DNA of 64,000 nt from Floccularia luteovirens (Eukaryota; Basidiomycota; Agaricomycetes; Agaricales; Squamanitaceae): assembly GCA_009739215.1 (NCBI GenBank), contig VSJF01000004.1, forward strand, positions 1,178,001-1,242,000, in the 5' to 3' direction. The position numbers and the translations under genes are program-made. The notes under the pieces were generated by a model. It did no database searches. It was given only the letters and a program-made list of their open reading frames with translations, and had not been told where the DNA came from. Shown in pieces: positions 21,741 through 32,864 of this stretch. The stretch's first letter is position 1, and every line of letters starts with the position of its first letter.

Positions 21741-22587
21741 ATGCGCCTTCTCCTCATTCTCATAAATTCTATAGTGCTGGCTAATGCATATCCTCCCTTC
21801 AACGTTCAGCATGACCCACTGTTCGGTCTTACCAACAGCCGAGTACCAGTTCAGTTGGGAGTTATGAGTCGTTGCCCAGACGCTCTCTTCTGCGAAAATA
21901 CATTCAATGAAGTCTTAGGCAAAGTTGCGCATAAGATTAATCTGAGTTTGGTATATATAGCACGGTATGAATCGTGATACAAAGCACCTTGCCCCATTCA
22001 TCATCTTTTGAATGTAGACTCGATCCTTCGGACAGTGATTTCGGCGTTAACTGTATGCATGGTCCCGAAGAATGTGCTGGTAATGTACAGCAACTTTGTG
22101 TTGCTAAACATGCATCTACACCGAGTTGGTGGGAATTTGTAAGATGCCAAAATTATGAAGGCCGGGCGAAGATAGGGACGCCCGACATTGCTTTGAAATG
22201 TGCCGGGCTTGCTGGTATTGACTGGAATGATAGTGGTGTTGGACAATGTGCTGGCATGGATGGAAGTGGTAAAGCAGCCGAGGGTGTGCAACTGCTGCAA
22301 GATAGTGTTACCCTTGCTCGAAAATTGGGACTAACGTATGCCAAGGTTTCCCTTTAATCTTGCCACTCGCTGAAGGGAATATTACAGGAAAAGTTGTACG
22401 GTACTCATTAATGGTCGTAAGGTTTGTGTTCATGACGGTACTTGGAAAGAATGTGAAGTGAGTGATATCTGAACGCTTAGTATGCTGTTTTGTTCATCGG
22501 AATTAGAATGGTCATACCGTCGAGGACTTTGTCAGACAAATCAATGAAGAATACGATAGACTTAATGGAGTAACACAGGAAAACTGA
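21741..22587 (+). CDS. GILT-family secreted thiol reductase-like protein
   Basis: Relative of gamma-interferon-inducible lysosomal thiol reductase. It starts with a signal peptide (MRLLLILINSIVLANA). VPVQLGVMSRCPDALFCENT is the thioredoxin-like first strand with the active-site region, and CMHGPEECAGNVQQLC is an exact GILT signature (C-x-H-G-x2-E-C-x2-N-x4-C). FVRCQNYEGR, IALKCAGLAGIDW and SCTVLINGRKVCVHDGTWKE complete the fold. At the active site the usual CXXC is replaced by C-P-D-A with a further Cys at CX5C, so reductase chemistry may differ. Introns at about 21966-22018, 22336-22388 and 22458-22506 join in phase. Likely vacuolar or secreted. Confidence 0.85.
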
Positions 22588-22821
22588 TAGCTACTTCAAA
22601 ATTAAATATATGTATGAATAGGTGTATGCTTGTCAATATCGCTGTGAGCTTGGCAGGTTGTTTAAGCAATATGTAAATCTTTTTGATGCACTCCAAAAGC
22701 ACTTGTCTTTATAAGGCCAAACATACGTCTTCTGAGATATTCAGCGTGGGATATGATTAAAATGGAGGTCGCCAAATTGGGGATAAAATAATGCATGTTG
22801 AGGGCACACCCAGAAAACGTT

Positions 22822-23239
22822 TCAACCCATTGCCAATTCATATAAGATTACAAGGGTGTTAACAACAATTAGGGGGACTGTAGGAGGTATGGTGTCGGTA
22901 TGTCTGCAATGAGTTGCGAATAACAAAAGAACACGTACTACGCATGAGTGTCCTCACAGCACTGATGAGATCCACCATCCTTGCTTTGATACCAATGTCA
23001 CCTTGAGCATTCCCATAGCCATTTTGGTCGTACGGCTGTTGAAAACTACTATTGACATCTCGCAGATTATGTGATGTTGATAACCAGCCGACTAATGACA
23101 AGAAACTGAGATTATTTGTAAATAGAAAAACTGAGAAGCACTCACTTCTTGCAAGGAAACGTTCTTCATTCAGCACAGCGATTGCATTTATGAGAAGCAA
23201 CGAAACATAAAATATCATGCCAAGGCCGAATAGAGCCAT
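22822..23239 (-). CDS. YOS1: YOS1 / IER3IP1 family ER-Golgi transport protein
   Basis: Small membrane protein of the Yip1-Yif1-Yos1 complex needed for COPII vesicle transport. Exon 1 reads MALFGLGMIFYVSLLLINAI and AVLNEERFLAR, the family N-terminus. Exon 2, after an intron, gives IGWLSTSHNLRDVNSSF and GIKARMVDLISAVRTLMR. The last exon is found by splicing from ATGCGTA/GTACGT to ...CTACAG, giving IPLIVVNTLVILYELAMG and a stop at 22822-22824. This short terminal exon is easily missed. Two TM helices at the ends match family topology. It shares a 148-bp divergent promoter with the uL22m gene. Confidence 0.92.
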
Positions 23240-23387
23240 GTCGAATAAATGAAGCTACAGCGTATTACCAGCAAGCACTTCTACGTGTATTAAGAGTATC
23301 TCTCGTTGTGTGACGTGTTACCGTTTTTGTGACCTGTGAAATAATTTGAGTTGGCAACAAAGCTTGTTTTCAAGTCGAAACTCGATC

Positions 23388-24379
23388 ATGCAGGTTTGCA
23401 GGCGAAATGGTAAGTACTTCTCCAAGTTATTCAGACAAAAAGTAGAAAGTGAATTACTTGACTTTTTAGCATTGGTAAATGCACGCCTCACGGTGTCCAG
23501 CACCAACTCATTTCGGTTGTCTCGTGAAACTCGACGGTGGTATGTGTTAAGATTTACTTTCCTTATCCAGAGTCTGACTTTACATTCGATATTAGCGCGA
23601 GTACTTTGAATCCATTCAATTGGGTGAGAGAAAAACTAGCACCGGGGGTCAAGGACAAACAGACCAAAGAAGAAGTGGATGCAGGAAAACAACAGGCTGC
23701 TAAAGGCGGAATTGCAAATGTCTTCGAAACTGTAGCAACTTCCACAAAAGTTCATGAAAAGCAGAAGCATCAAGCTCCAGAGCAGTCTGGGTTAGTGCAA
23801 AAAGAGCAGAAACAGAGAGCAGACGCAGTATGTATTCAGTAGTGTTGTTGTTGGGCTCTTTTTCACCCTCCTCAGCACAAATACTCCACAGCAAATTTTA
23901 AGATATCTCACCGGAAACTTAACATGCTGGGCAAGCAAATATCCGGCAAGCCTATCGATTACGCAATCTTGCAAATGCAGTTTAGTGAAAAACGAGCCAG
24001 CTCTCGTATCCTGAATATGTTGGCGACTGCCAAGAATCACGCCAGTCGATACAAGAGGCTTAACGAGTCCCGATTAGTTGTTTGTGAGTCCAACTTAAAC
24101 TAAACCTATTTTCTGGGTTTGACTAAGATCTACCTATAGCGGAAGCTTGGGTTACTAAAGGACCAAGAGGGCCGAAGCGGCTGGAACCTCGAGGTCGTGG
24201 TCATTATGGGATCCGGACTCATCCTAACTCGAAACTTGAGCGTTGTCCTTAAGGAAGGAGCGACGTTGGAACAGAAAAAGGAAGCAGACAGAGCTAGGAA
24301 GTTGAAGAGGATTGTTTCAGCTGCTATAGTCCGTGAAGACGTTCCCATTCGAAATCCGGCACCTACTTGGGGATGGTAG
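23388..24379 (+). CDS. MRPL22: mitochondrial ribosomal protein uL22m
   Basis: Large-subunit mitochondrial ribosomal protein lining the exit tunnel. The first exons code an Arg-rich presequence (MQVCRRN, then [18 protein letters not shown]). [18 protein letters not shown] is joined best by a 47-nt intron with donor GTGAAA near 23523. The core reads [60 protein letters not shown] and [12 protein letters not shown], then [15 protein letters not shown] and [17 protein letters not shown]. At 24236-24237 the frame must move by +1 (AAACTTGAGC where AAACTGAGC is expected); the zero frame stops within six codons. All other blocks are intact, so this is probably a one-base sequence error. Confidence 0.9.
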
Positions 24380-24583
24380 AGATATATTAATTAGTAGATA
24401 ATAATTGCAGCTAAGACAGTATTGCAATGAAGGTTACAACTGAGTCCATATATAGTTGATGTATGAACGAAAATATAAATGCGTGATCAATCATTCGCCA
24501 AATTTGGTGACAAATCACATTTTCCGATTTCCGGGACACGTTGGCAATAGTTTCCAGCTGAAAGTTGCCATTAACCATTAACA

Positions 24584-26276
24584 ATGCCAAAATGCTGGCA
24601 AGTCCTCTCTCAATTCCTGTTGTTTCTCTGTAGCTTCAGTAGTATGCAGCCTCGTTTGAAAACACGGCTATCGTTCGTACGGTGGAACTGGGCGGATCGG
24701 TGGTACTCGTTACAACGACATACGCCATAAAATCTCTGGAGGATGGCTCGAAAGTCTACACGGTAGCCCTTGGACGGGAAGAACATAAGACTACCAGCTT
24801 CCTGGAGGCAAAGCTGAAAGGGAAAAAAGAGGCTCTACCTCTGGTTCACCGACCTGTGGACGCGAGTGGGTACGTCACCTGGTTTCTATGCTGTCGTCAT
24901 ACCATATATGAACCTTCTTTTGCAGGGATTACCAACTTATAGACGTTACACTACCACGCGCACTTTCAGCTAACCAGTCTGCCAATCTTGTCCTGGAATC
25001 TCTGCAAACCCATGCCACCTATCCTTGGCCTAAATCCGTGGGTCAAAAAGATGAACAATCGCTTAAATACACCACAGACCTCTTTGTTCTGAGTCCCTAT
25101 CATACTACGGTGCAGCGAAGCAAATTGAAGTGCGTATCGTGTGCTCATATACCGCGCGTTATTAAATTATTTCTTAGAGCTCTTGTCCCGCGCTTCTTGT
25201 CCCACACAAAACCCAAAAATGTCGATCAATTTTCTTCGGAAGGCGCTGTGACAGTCTCTGGTGCAACCACTATTTATGGTCCTTACAATAATATTCCAAA
25301 ATCAACGAATGGAGGCTTCATTGCACAACACCAGCAGCCCGTGACTGTCCATTATTATCATGAGCAGCCTGTTCTTGAAATATTTAAGCTAAAACGTTCT
25401 GCGGAGATAAGTCACTGGGGTGCGAATCTTAACACTCAAGACGACATGATTCTACACAACGCAGGACCAGCGTATGTTCTTACTTATTCTGATAGCTTCT
25501 TTCCAAATTAAAATATCATTCACCAGGTTGAAAGGTCACTTCTCGCGGCTTGAACATCAGGCCCAGTCCTACTATAAGAAACCATCACCCCATGTGTTAC
25601 CTGCTATCAGCCTTCCCCTCCCTGCAGGAATTCGCAATGTTTATTATTACGATACTATTGGTAATGTATCGACCTCGAAACTACGTACAGCACCTTCGGT
25701 CCAAAAACAGGCCTTCCCAAGTCAGTCGAGCGTTCTCGAACTTAGGCCACGTTACCCTCTGCTTGGTGGTTGGAACTATAGTTTCACTATCGGTTGGGAC
25801 GCGCCATTGGGTGACTCTGCAAGCTACGACAGCTCAACTGGGAAGTATATTGTTGGCGTTCCTACTATGATTCCTTGGATGGGTACTGTTATAGATGAGG
25901 TTGAGATCCAGATCATTCTCCCTGAAGGCGCAACGTGAGTTTACTCTCCCATTGCTGTTTGTGTAATTCTGACCGGACGTAACAGAAATGTTGAATTTGC
26001 GACCCCATTCCCTCCTGCACAGGATGAAGTTTCAGTTCATAAAACTTATTTAGATACCAAAGGCCGCCCAGCCTTGACGTTGAGATACAAAAACCTGACT
26101 GCCAAGCACGTGCAGAATATCTACGTGAGTCGGTCACCTATTGAAATATACTTGTTGATAACGCCCCTCGAAAATAGGTTTCATACAAAGTGTCTGCCTC
26201 TGCCCACCTCACAAAGCCATTGACAGTTTCTACCGCATTCTTTGGCGTCTTCTTGTTAGGCAATATTTGCGCGTAG
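24584..26276 (+). CDS. OST1: ribophorin I, oligosaccharyltransferase subunit OST1
   Basis: Type I ER membrane subunit of the oligosaccharyltransferase complex, for N-glycosylation. Conserved blocks: SFENTAIVRTVELGGSVVLV, KSVGQKDEQSLKYTTDLFVL, SPYHTTVQRSKLK, GATTIYGPYNNIP, EISHWGANLNTQDDMILHNA, GHFSRLEHQAQSYY, RPRYPLLGGWNYSFTIGWD and VPTMIPWMGTVIDEVEIQI, ending in a TM segment (TVSTAFFGVFLLG). The zero-frame stop is at 26274-26276. The family tail (RRVNLTI) lies in +1 and would extend the protein to 26307, so one base near 26255-26274 is probably extra. The N-terminus is unresolved: ATG 24584 gives a good signal peptide (MPKCWQVLSQFLLFLCSFSS) but in a different frame from SFENTAIV; ATG 24592 has the right frame but needs a roughly 48-nt intron. 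Confidence 0.88.
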
Positions 26277-26347
26277 GGTGAATCTCACAATTCACCCACA
26301 GAAATGAAAAAGCATGTAATTTTCCAGCCAAAAATACAGTTGATTTA

Positions 26348-27046
26348 TTACGGACGTGCCCTGCTTTTCCAAACACTGTTACTCTGAAAACTGTGCAGCG
26401 TCATAAAATTACACCCAGGTGGTGCGGGTGATCTAGGTTTGATGAGTAAATAAAGATTATGCAGGTCACAAGGTCACTTACGGCTCAAGAAACATGTATA
26501 CACCTTGTACACCGCCTTCCGAAGGGGTGCAGTAGTGGAATAGGCCTTGGTTGTTCCTAGCACCCTGCTCGTAGTACAACATCGTTCCTCTCCACCTCCA
26601 TGATCCTGCACCACTGGATCTTTTCTTGGACAGGACTAACTTGTAGTGGGAAGTCCGAAGTCCTTGTTACATTGACGACATTTACTGGGAAGATGGTTGT
26701 TTCGTTTACAAATTGCCAGAGCTGATCTTGATGAATGTAGAAAAGGGAGGGAGATTTGGAATTTTGGGTGACTGTTAAATTCCCCAACTCTCCTGTGGAA
26801 GTTGGACAGTAGATCAAGGAGTGAATAGTGATGCATCGATAAAAAAAAATACATACCTGGTCGATGGGAGGACAGATGCATAGTAAACAACTCATTTGTT
26901 CCAGCAGGTCCAAGCGCTTCGACATAAGTTGCACCTGGGACAAGCGAGCTGATAGAACCCCTACCGAAGATGCTGTCCCATGCAGGCATGCAAACAGCAG
27001 AAGAAATAAAATAGTAAAAGCAGCAGACAGATAACACGAGCTTCAT
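26348..27046 (-). CDS. small secreted protein, basidiomycete family of unknown function
   Basis: Signal peptide MKLVLSVCCFYYFISSAVC, then WDSIFGRGSISSLVPGATYV, ELFTMHLSSHRP, QLWQFVNETTIFPVNVVNVT, GSWRWRGTMLYYEQG and GGVQGVYMFLEP. A last exon (PSPAPPGCNFMTLHS) is reached over an intron whose donor is the GTAAGT after FLEP. The arrangement (signal peptide, one compact conserved domain, few Cys, conserved Trp pairs) resembles a family of secreted basidiomycete proteins that I know only as uncharacterised. Near 26640 the frame must shift +1 between FPLQ and LVLSKKRSSGAG. Shares a 200-bp divergent promoter with the PPR gene. Confidence 0.7.
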
Positions 27047-27177
27047 ACTGTACCGGTTGGCGTTGCAACGTTGCTCTGTGGAAGTATCGGTGATCTGTTA
27101 AGACATACTTAAAAGCTCGGAAAAGCATCGCAACTCAGTCCATGGATGATTATTTTTATCCGAATTTATAGCGTTCG

Positions 27178-27185
27178 TGACGTCA
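27178..27185. promoter_or_regulatory. TGACGTCA (CRE-type) palindrome in divergent promoter
   Basis: Perfect 8-bp CRE/ATF bZIP site inside GTGACGTCAC, 62 bp before the PPR start and 131 bp from the secreted-protein start on the other strand. Function inferred only from motif. Confidence 0.4.
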
Positions 27186-27246
27186 CAGTAAAGAAGAAAA
27201 GCTGAATAATATTTGTTTTTTTAAATGTTATTTTATTTTATCTCAT

Positions 27247-29098
27247 ATGCTGCTCTACTACAATGCTACAACGTCTCTGCCTAGACTATCTTCACTAGTA
27301 GTACGCCACTCACAATCCATCACCACCAGACACTTCACCACCAGACATGCCGAACCAAAACTGGTCTCACAACCGCAACTCCCTCGTTATCTACGGAGGC
27401 AAAAGCTCGCTTCTTCTTCAACCGAGTCTGAGAATGCTTCCAAGATGACGCCCCGCTCTGTGTCACTAGTCCGACCCCAGTTCCGGTCGCGCTATTATGA
27501 TCCTACTCGGAAGACTGACTCGGATGCTGGAGAAATGCGTATGCTGGAACCTCACATACTCTCTTCCAGATTAAGAAAGCTATGCGACGCAGGCAAAGTG
27601 GATGAGGCGGTGGCCATGTTAAAGAATGCTCCACTGGACGCACAGAACACACCTGTTTGGAATACACTTATTTGGGAATGCATGAAAGCAAAGCGTTTCC
27701 AGCTTGGCTATCAACTTTTTATCGATGTATGTAATTGATTTCCTTCATGTAGGATCAGAACTTATAACTTGGCATCACAAGATGAAACGCAGAGGGTTCA
27801 GCCCAACAACAAGAACTTTTCATACCATGTTCAACGGTCTGTTGCGAATAGAACAGTGGCAGTTTCATACAAAGCAACTGGCAAATGCGCGTTCTCTCTA
27901 TGATGCACTTCAGCGCCATATGACATCAGTGAAGAAACACGATCCCTCTAGCGAGGAGCTTTCCGTGGACCCATTGGCAACATATATCAGAATTCTGGGT
28001 GATGCGGGGGCGTACCAGGATATATTTGATGTTTATTATGCTATGGATTCCGAAGGTCCGTTAGCCCCGAATCAATACATCTTTACGGCCATGTTTCAAG
28101 CACTTTCCTCAAATTCCACCAGTGAAAATTCAATGAAAACTGCCGGAGATGCCAGGCTTCTTTGGGCTCAAATGCTAAAAGCGTCAAAAAAACCTGCGGG
28201 ATTCATAGTAGACTCGCACATAGCAACTTCTGCGATTACGGCTCTTTCGCGAGGCAGTGAAACAGATCAAGACCTTGCGTTTCAGATTGCTCGGGAATAC
28301 TTTGGTTTGGGCGCATTTGAGACAGGATCTTCGCCTACAACTAAATCCACCCTGCATCCACAATCACTTGATGCGATACTGAAGCTCTGTAATGCAAGCC
28401 GAAAACACGACTTATGTACCGAATTGTTCCAACAAATAAGGCAACGCCCAGAAGTAGCTTCTATTCTCGACCGAGCTCATGTCGAAGAGGTTCTTCGGGC
28501 ATGGTTGTCCCTGCCCCCGACAGGAGCTGCATGCAGGGCTCTAGAGTTGTTAGAATGGATGCTTAGGCAGGAGATTATTGGCAAGAATGGCCATGCGATA
28601 AGGCCAGCGTCTTCGACATACAATTTAGTCATTGCAGCTTGTTGGCGCAGTGTGGACTGGACTTCGGCAACTCGAACGTTTGATCTTATGACCGGTTACC
28701 ATACTCGCGATTTTGTAGATGGTATAGACACCGAAAAGCCCAAATTCACCAAACGAGGAAACGGCAGAAACTTGATTCCTACTGCTGAATTCATGTCTTC
28801 GATGGTTCGAACAGCATTCGCAAGCAAAAACCCTGCAAATATGCGACAGTGCCTGCGCATAGTCAACCATCTTAGTATCGACTCGCTATTAATTAGTAAT
28901 CCGAACCCTTCTGGAAACTCGCGAAAAGCGACGAAAAATCGGGCCTTTTATTGCTCCAAGTTGGCATCAGCTCTCATTGACACTGTTGAGTATTTACAGA
29001 GCAGAATTTTACGTTCTCGACCATCTCAGATAGAAGAGCAGCAATGGTCAAACCTAGTTTCTCAAGCATTAAAGTACTTACGTAGCGAACAAAAATAA
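27247..29098 (+). CDS. mitochondrial pentatricopeptide-repeat (PPR) protein
   Basis: Organellar RNA-binding helical-repeat protein. The N-terminus is Arg/Ser/Thr-rich without acidic residues for the first 30 or so positions (RLSSLVVRHSQSITTRHFTT), consistent with a mitochondrial presequence. Repeats are visible as LRKLCDAGKVDEAVAMLKNA, NTLIWECMKAKRFQLGYQLF, FHTMFNGLLRIEQWQ, YIRILGDAGAYQDIFDVYYA, NQYIFTAMFQALSS and YNLVIAACWRSVDWTSATRT. One intron near 27728-27780 joins LFID to MKRRGFSP. About 600 residues, typical for fungal PPR proteins that act in mitochondrial mRNA stability or translation; the target RNA cannot be assigned. A decayed copy of its 3' end follows about 1 kb downstream. Confidence 0.85.
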
Positions 29099-30064
29099 TA
29101 TCCTAGTCGTCACAGGAAGAAATGATAATATGGATATCCCTACATATTCAAACCTGTTATGTTATTATCACAATGTTCTTCCGACTGCCATAATCAATGA
29201 TTTCATAAAAAGCACTACTTAATGGGAAAACATGTGGTCAGATAAGTCGCTGAAAAGCTGATGATGTACTCATGAGAGTCCCGGATTGATAGTCAGATCC
29301 CCATGGGGTTAGACATTTCGAGCGGTTTATTACCAAGTATGTATGTAAACATACAGTAACCAAGAAACATATCTTCCAATCTATATACAGATTGACAAGT
29401 GGGAAATAAACAACCACCAGAACAACTCCCAACAAGTGAGGAGCAGCGTAAATAAACATAAGCCCATAGGGTGACTAAGTCAACCATCTGAAACTTGTAG
29501 AGGTAGAAGTAGCCGCATCGGTTGACAATTACGGTGTTAGCGGATGTGATAGGGACCTATTGTCGCTGATTTACTATGAACAAAAAAGTGTAAATGAACC
29601 TACCAGTCGGATTTCGGCCCGTGTTGGCTGGTAGCTGAGGGTGTATATGTACGCATTTCTGGGGGACTAGGTCTAGAAACGTGGAAAAGGGGTTGAGAAA
29701 AATCGTCCAGTCGCCGTCATATTTGTGAATCTCAGTTGAATCACAGGAAACTGTTTCGAGGAGGCTAGAGTAATCACCCGCCAGAAGGTTGTCCTTTGGC
29801 TTCTACAGATTACAACAGACCTGCCCCATCACCTGGCGGTATAGGGTGAAGCACTCCTCACGGATTTTTTAATCTAGGTCATTAATGAGGTAAATAACAG
29901 TCAGGTTCATGGTAATGGCGAAGATGATTGAAGAGATGACTTTATAATTCTGCCAATGAAGCCAATATGATCGACTTGAGATCAGCACTATGGCCATGGG
30001 TATCAACTCGGTATCTTTTATTGAGCCAAACATCTCGTTGTCTTCCTTCGTTTATCACTGTCAG
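29099..30064. other. intergenic, downstream of PPR gene
   Basis: About 970 bp without a supportable gene. Short open frames near 29238-29487 are unrelated to known families. The first 160 bp (29100-29260) is the source of half of the duplicated segment described at 30065. Confidence 0.4.
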
Positions 30065-30590
30065 GTATATATAGAGCAGAACCCTACGATCTCTCATCCA
30101 TCTCAAATAGAAGAACAGTAAAGGATCATACCCCAGTTTTGTAAGACTTATAGGGCGAATGGATAAGAAGGATGTTAGTCAGTAGATAATCCTTAGAACT
30201 AGTTCCATCACTCTCTGTTGAATGCTACATATGAATTTTTTCGTGGATTGTTTGGGTTCAAAAGAATGACGATAATAGCTTACCGGGAAGTTCGACAACG
30301 ATAGAAAATATCATTGAAGTGTACTTTATAGAAGGTCTTGTAGTCATGAACGCAGTATCATCGAAGGAGACAAGACTATACCGAATTTATTACACGGTCC
30401 CGGGTGTATAGGAAGATGCAGAAATACTAGTATTGATATCCTTGCATACATTCAAATGTCCTGTTATGTTTTTACCACAACGTAGCTATGACTGGTGTCT
30501 GAAACGTACTGCTCAACCGCTTGTAATCCATAATTCCCGAAAAACCATTACTTATAGAAAAACATGTGTACCAAGTAAGTCCACAGCTAT
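30065..30590 (+). repeat. degenerate duplicate of the PPR gene 3' end and its downstream flank
   Basis: Sequence at 30068-30160 (AGAGCAGAA...TCTCATCCATCTCAAATAG, AGAACAG) parallels the last PPR codons at 28997-29075 (AGAGCAGAA...CGACCATCTCAGATAG, AGAGCAG). Sequence at 30408-30560 (AGGAAGAT...GATATCCTTGCATACATTCAAA, CCTGTTATG, CATTACTTATAG, AAACATGTG) parallels 29114-29233. An unrelated roughly 245-bp stretch separates the two halves in the copy. The coding part has an early stop, so it is a fragment. Judged by eye, not by an alignment program. Confidence 0.6.
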
Positions 30591-30646
30591 AATGTTATCA
30601 ATATCAAAGCATATATACACTGAGAACAGTGGCGAGAAGGGCTTCA

Positions 30647-32864
30647 TTAGGCGATGGACTTTGGCCTATCACCTGGTTCTACCTTTCCTCCGCCCATCCT
30701 ATGGAATGCGGGGGAGGGTGGCACAAACGTATCCTCGGTAAGCGCCATCGACACTGGTTCGTATACATGGGTTTGGGGTGCAGGAAGGATTCCACCGATA
30801 TAGCTACTACGCGAAGTAAGGGGCATTGGACTTGCTCTTCCCATGGGTGTTCTTGTTCTTGAAGCCATAATGGTTCTGTTTCGTCGTTTACGGCAATATA
30901 CAATTGCACCAGCGATAATGAGGATAATGAGGACAAGGGCGTTGAGAGCAACGATCGCAAGGACTGCTGGTATATATTTCCCTATCGTGTTCAGTGATTC
31001 AGATATATCGTTGGAAATTGAGAATGATGGTGCGATGGAAATTCCGTCAAGGCCAGTATATGTGATATTTTGTTTTGGTGTTCCACCGCGAACTTGAGTA
31101 AATTCAGTAGATGCATCGTCGGGATCGATGATAGACAAGAGTTTCATGTAAGGGTCACCCATCTGCCCTGATGCGTCAAAGTCACCAAAATCATAAACCG
31201 CATAGACAGAACGAAGGAAGTTATCCCCCACCAGCCAATCGCTAGGCACGGTTTAGTATTAGTCTTCTGAAAAGTAGGGTTATATAAACTCACAATTGGC
31301 CGTTGGGGCCTGTAGGCACAAATGAGCCAGTACACGCCTGGGAGCCAGGAGTAGTCTCGGGACTGACATCTAAAGGATGAATAGGGAAACACTTGAGACC
31401 TAAGATTGCATAAAGATTGAATTGACATTCAGCAAAATAGAAGACACAAACCCAATCTGAAGGGCCATGTCGACTTCGTAATCGCAAGGCACCCTGTATC
31501 GATTGATGGTGGAATCATATTTGGCCCCAGGAACGTCGGCAAAAATTGCATCACAAATTTCTTTAGGTGCGTACCTGTATTGTTTTTGTAGATGAGAATA
31601 ATACCAGATTAATGTGAGCGACGTACGTATATGATGAGCCACTGTCCATAAGAGCAACTGCTTTGTTGCTAGGCGCGCCGACCATGGTACTCGTTGGCAC
31701 TGTGATTGTCTTATTTACAATGATGGCGTCAACCAGGACATTCCATCTTTTGGGTGAATGCACAGGCCACGTAGAAATACGTTCATTACCAGATACTGGA
31801 TGCATATTTAGGATCATATTCGCCTAGAAATGGAAATATTTTTCAATCAAAAGAATAAATACGGAATTGGCTTTTTACAAACCTACGGCAAAGCTGCCTT
31901 CTACTTCCTCGTTATTTGCTGAACTCCTTTGAAGAGAGATTGCAATGAAATTGGGTTCCTCAGGGTGAACTTGAAATAAATTATATAAAAGACTTCGACC
32001 AGTTGAAGATTGCGAAGCGTTGAGTAGTCCGTCAATAGACGATAAGGGGTTGAGACCCAAGCCTGCGACACCCTGCGCTCCGTATCCCAATGCTGGATTG
32101 TTGGCAGCAGATACATCTAGGAATGCTTGTTGGGGAATCGTCAAGCTTTTTTTTGTTAGTGAAATTTTAAGGAAGTGAGCCACGGACTCACTTGACAAAT
32201 TTCACAGGCGCAAATGCTACAGTCCCAGCAGCCCATCCAATTGAATACTATTTCGAGCAGGTAATGAGAATGTTGTTCCGTACAAATGCCACAGAACGTA
32301 CAGTAAGGTTGAGGCTTGCATTCTGGACATGATACTAGTGTGAGAATCGAAGATAAGAAGGGTGATATTCGTACTAACCGTGTTGTTGACGTTCGATATT
32401 GGATATGAGTCGCCTTTTACCCAAAGATCCGAGGATCCCGTATCAAGCTGCACAGTATAGTCTAGGAAAAAATGATAAATATACAAGATTTTGTATTGGT
32501 GACACCACTCACTTTTGTCTCCTACAGTAATCTATAACCCGAGCGCCAAAAAATAAGGTCAACACCAAAAACCAAACACAAACCAGCGAAAAACCGTACA
32601 TCAGCCATGTATATCAAATCTTGAACATTGCTGTAATAGGTATTAGACTTATCACTGACGACTGAAAGGGGTAACGACTTACTCAAGGTTAAGAGTGGTG
32701 TTGTCAGAAGTGGGGGGGCCGACATTGACTTGAGGGCTAGAGGGTTGCTGCTGTGGGGATCTTCTGTGTAGGGCTGGATGTTTGACTTGTTTGACCTTGA
32801 GTTGATACGCTAATGACGACGTGAAAGAGGCCACAGCTAAGGAGAAAAGGAAGGAGGATTTCAT
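30647..32864 (-). CDS. pepsin-like aspartic protease with C-terminal transmembrane anchor
   Basis: Secreted or surface A1-family endopeptidase. The start MKSSFLFSLAVASFTSSLA is a signal peptide (an upstream in-frame Met at 32912 is less likely). Catalytic Asp motifs are DTGSSDLWVKG and MDSGSSYTY. Between them are SIGWAAGTVAFAPVKFV, NPALGYGAQGVAGLGLNPLS, STGRSLLYNLFQVHPEEPNF and EVEGSFAVG; later WLVGDNFLRSVYAVYDFGD is the conserved C-terminal strand. After the protease domain a single hydrophobic helix (AVLAIVALNALVLIILIIAG) is followed by a basic stop-transfer (YCRKRRNR) and a roughly 75-residue cytoplasmic Ser/Pro tail. This membrane-anchored architecture is common in basidiomycetes. About eight introns; no frame problems seen. 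Confidence 0.9.

Noticed and set aside
23537..23570. 31-nt intron (GTATGT...CCAG) in uL22m
   Set aside because: Too short and leaves the wrong phase; a 47-nt intron with a GTGAAA donor restores the conserved frame.
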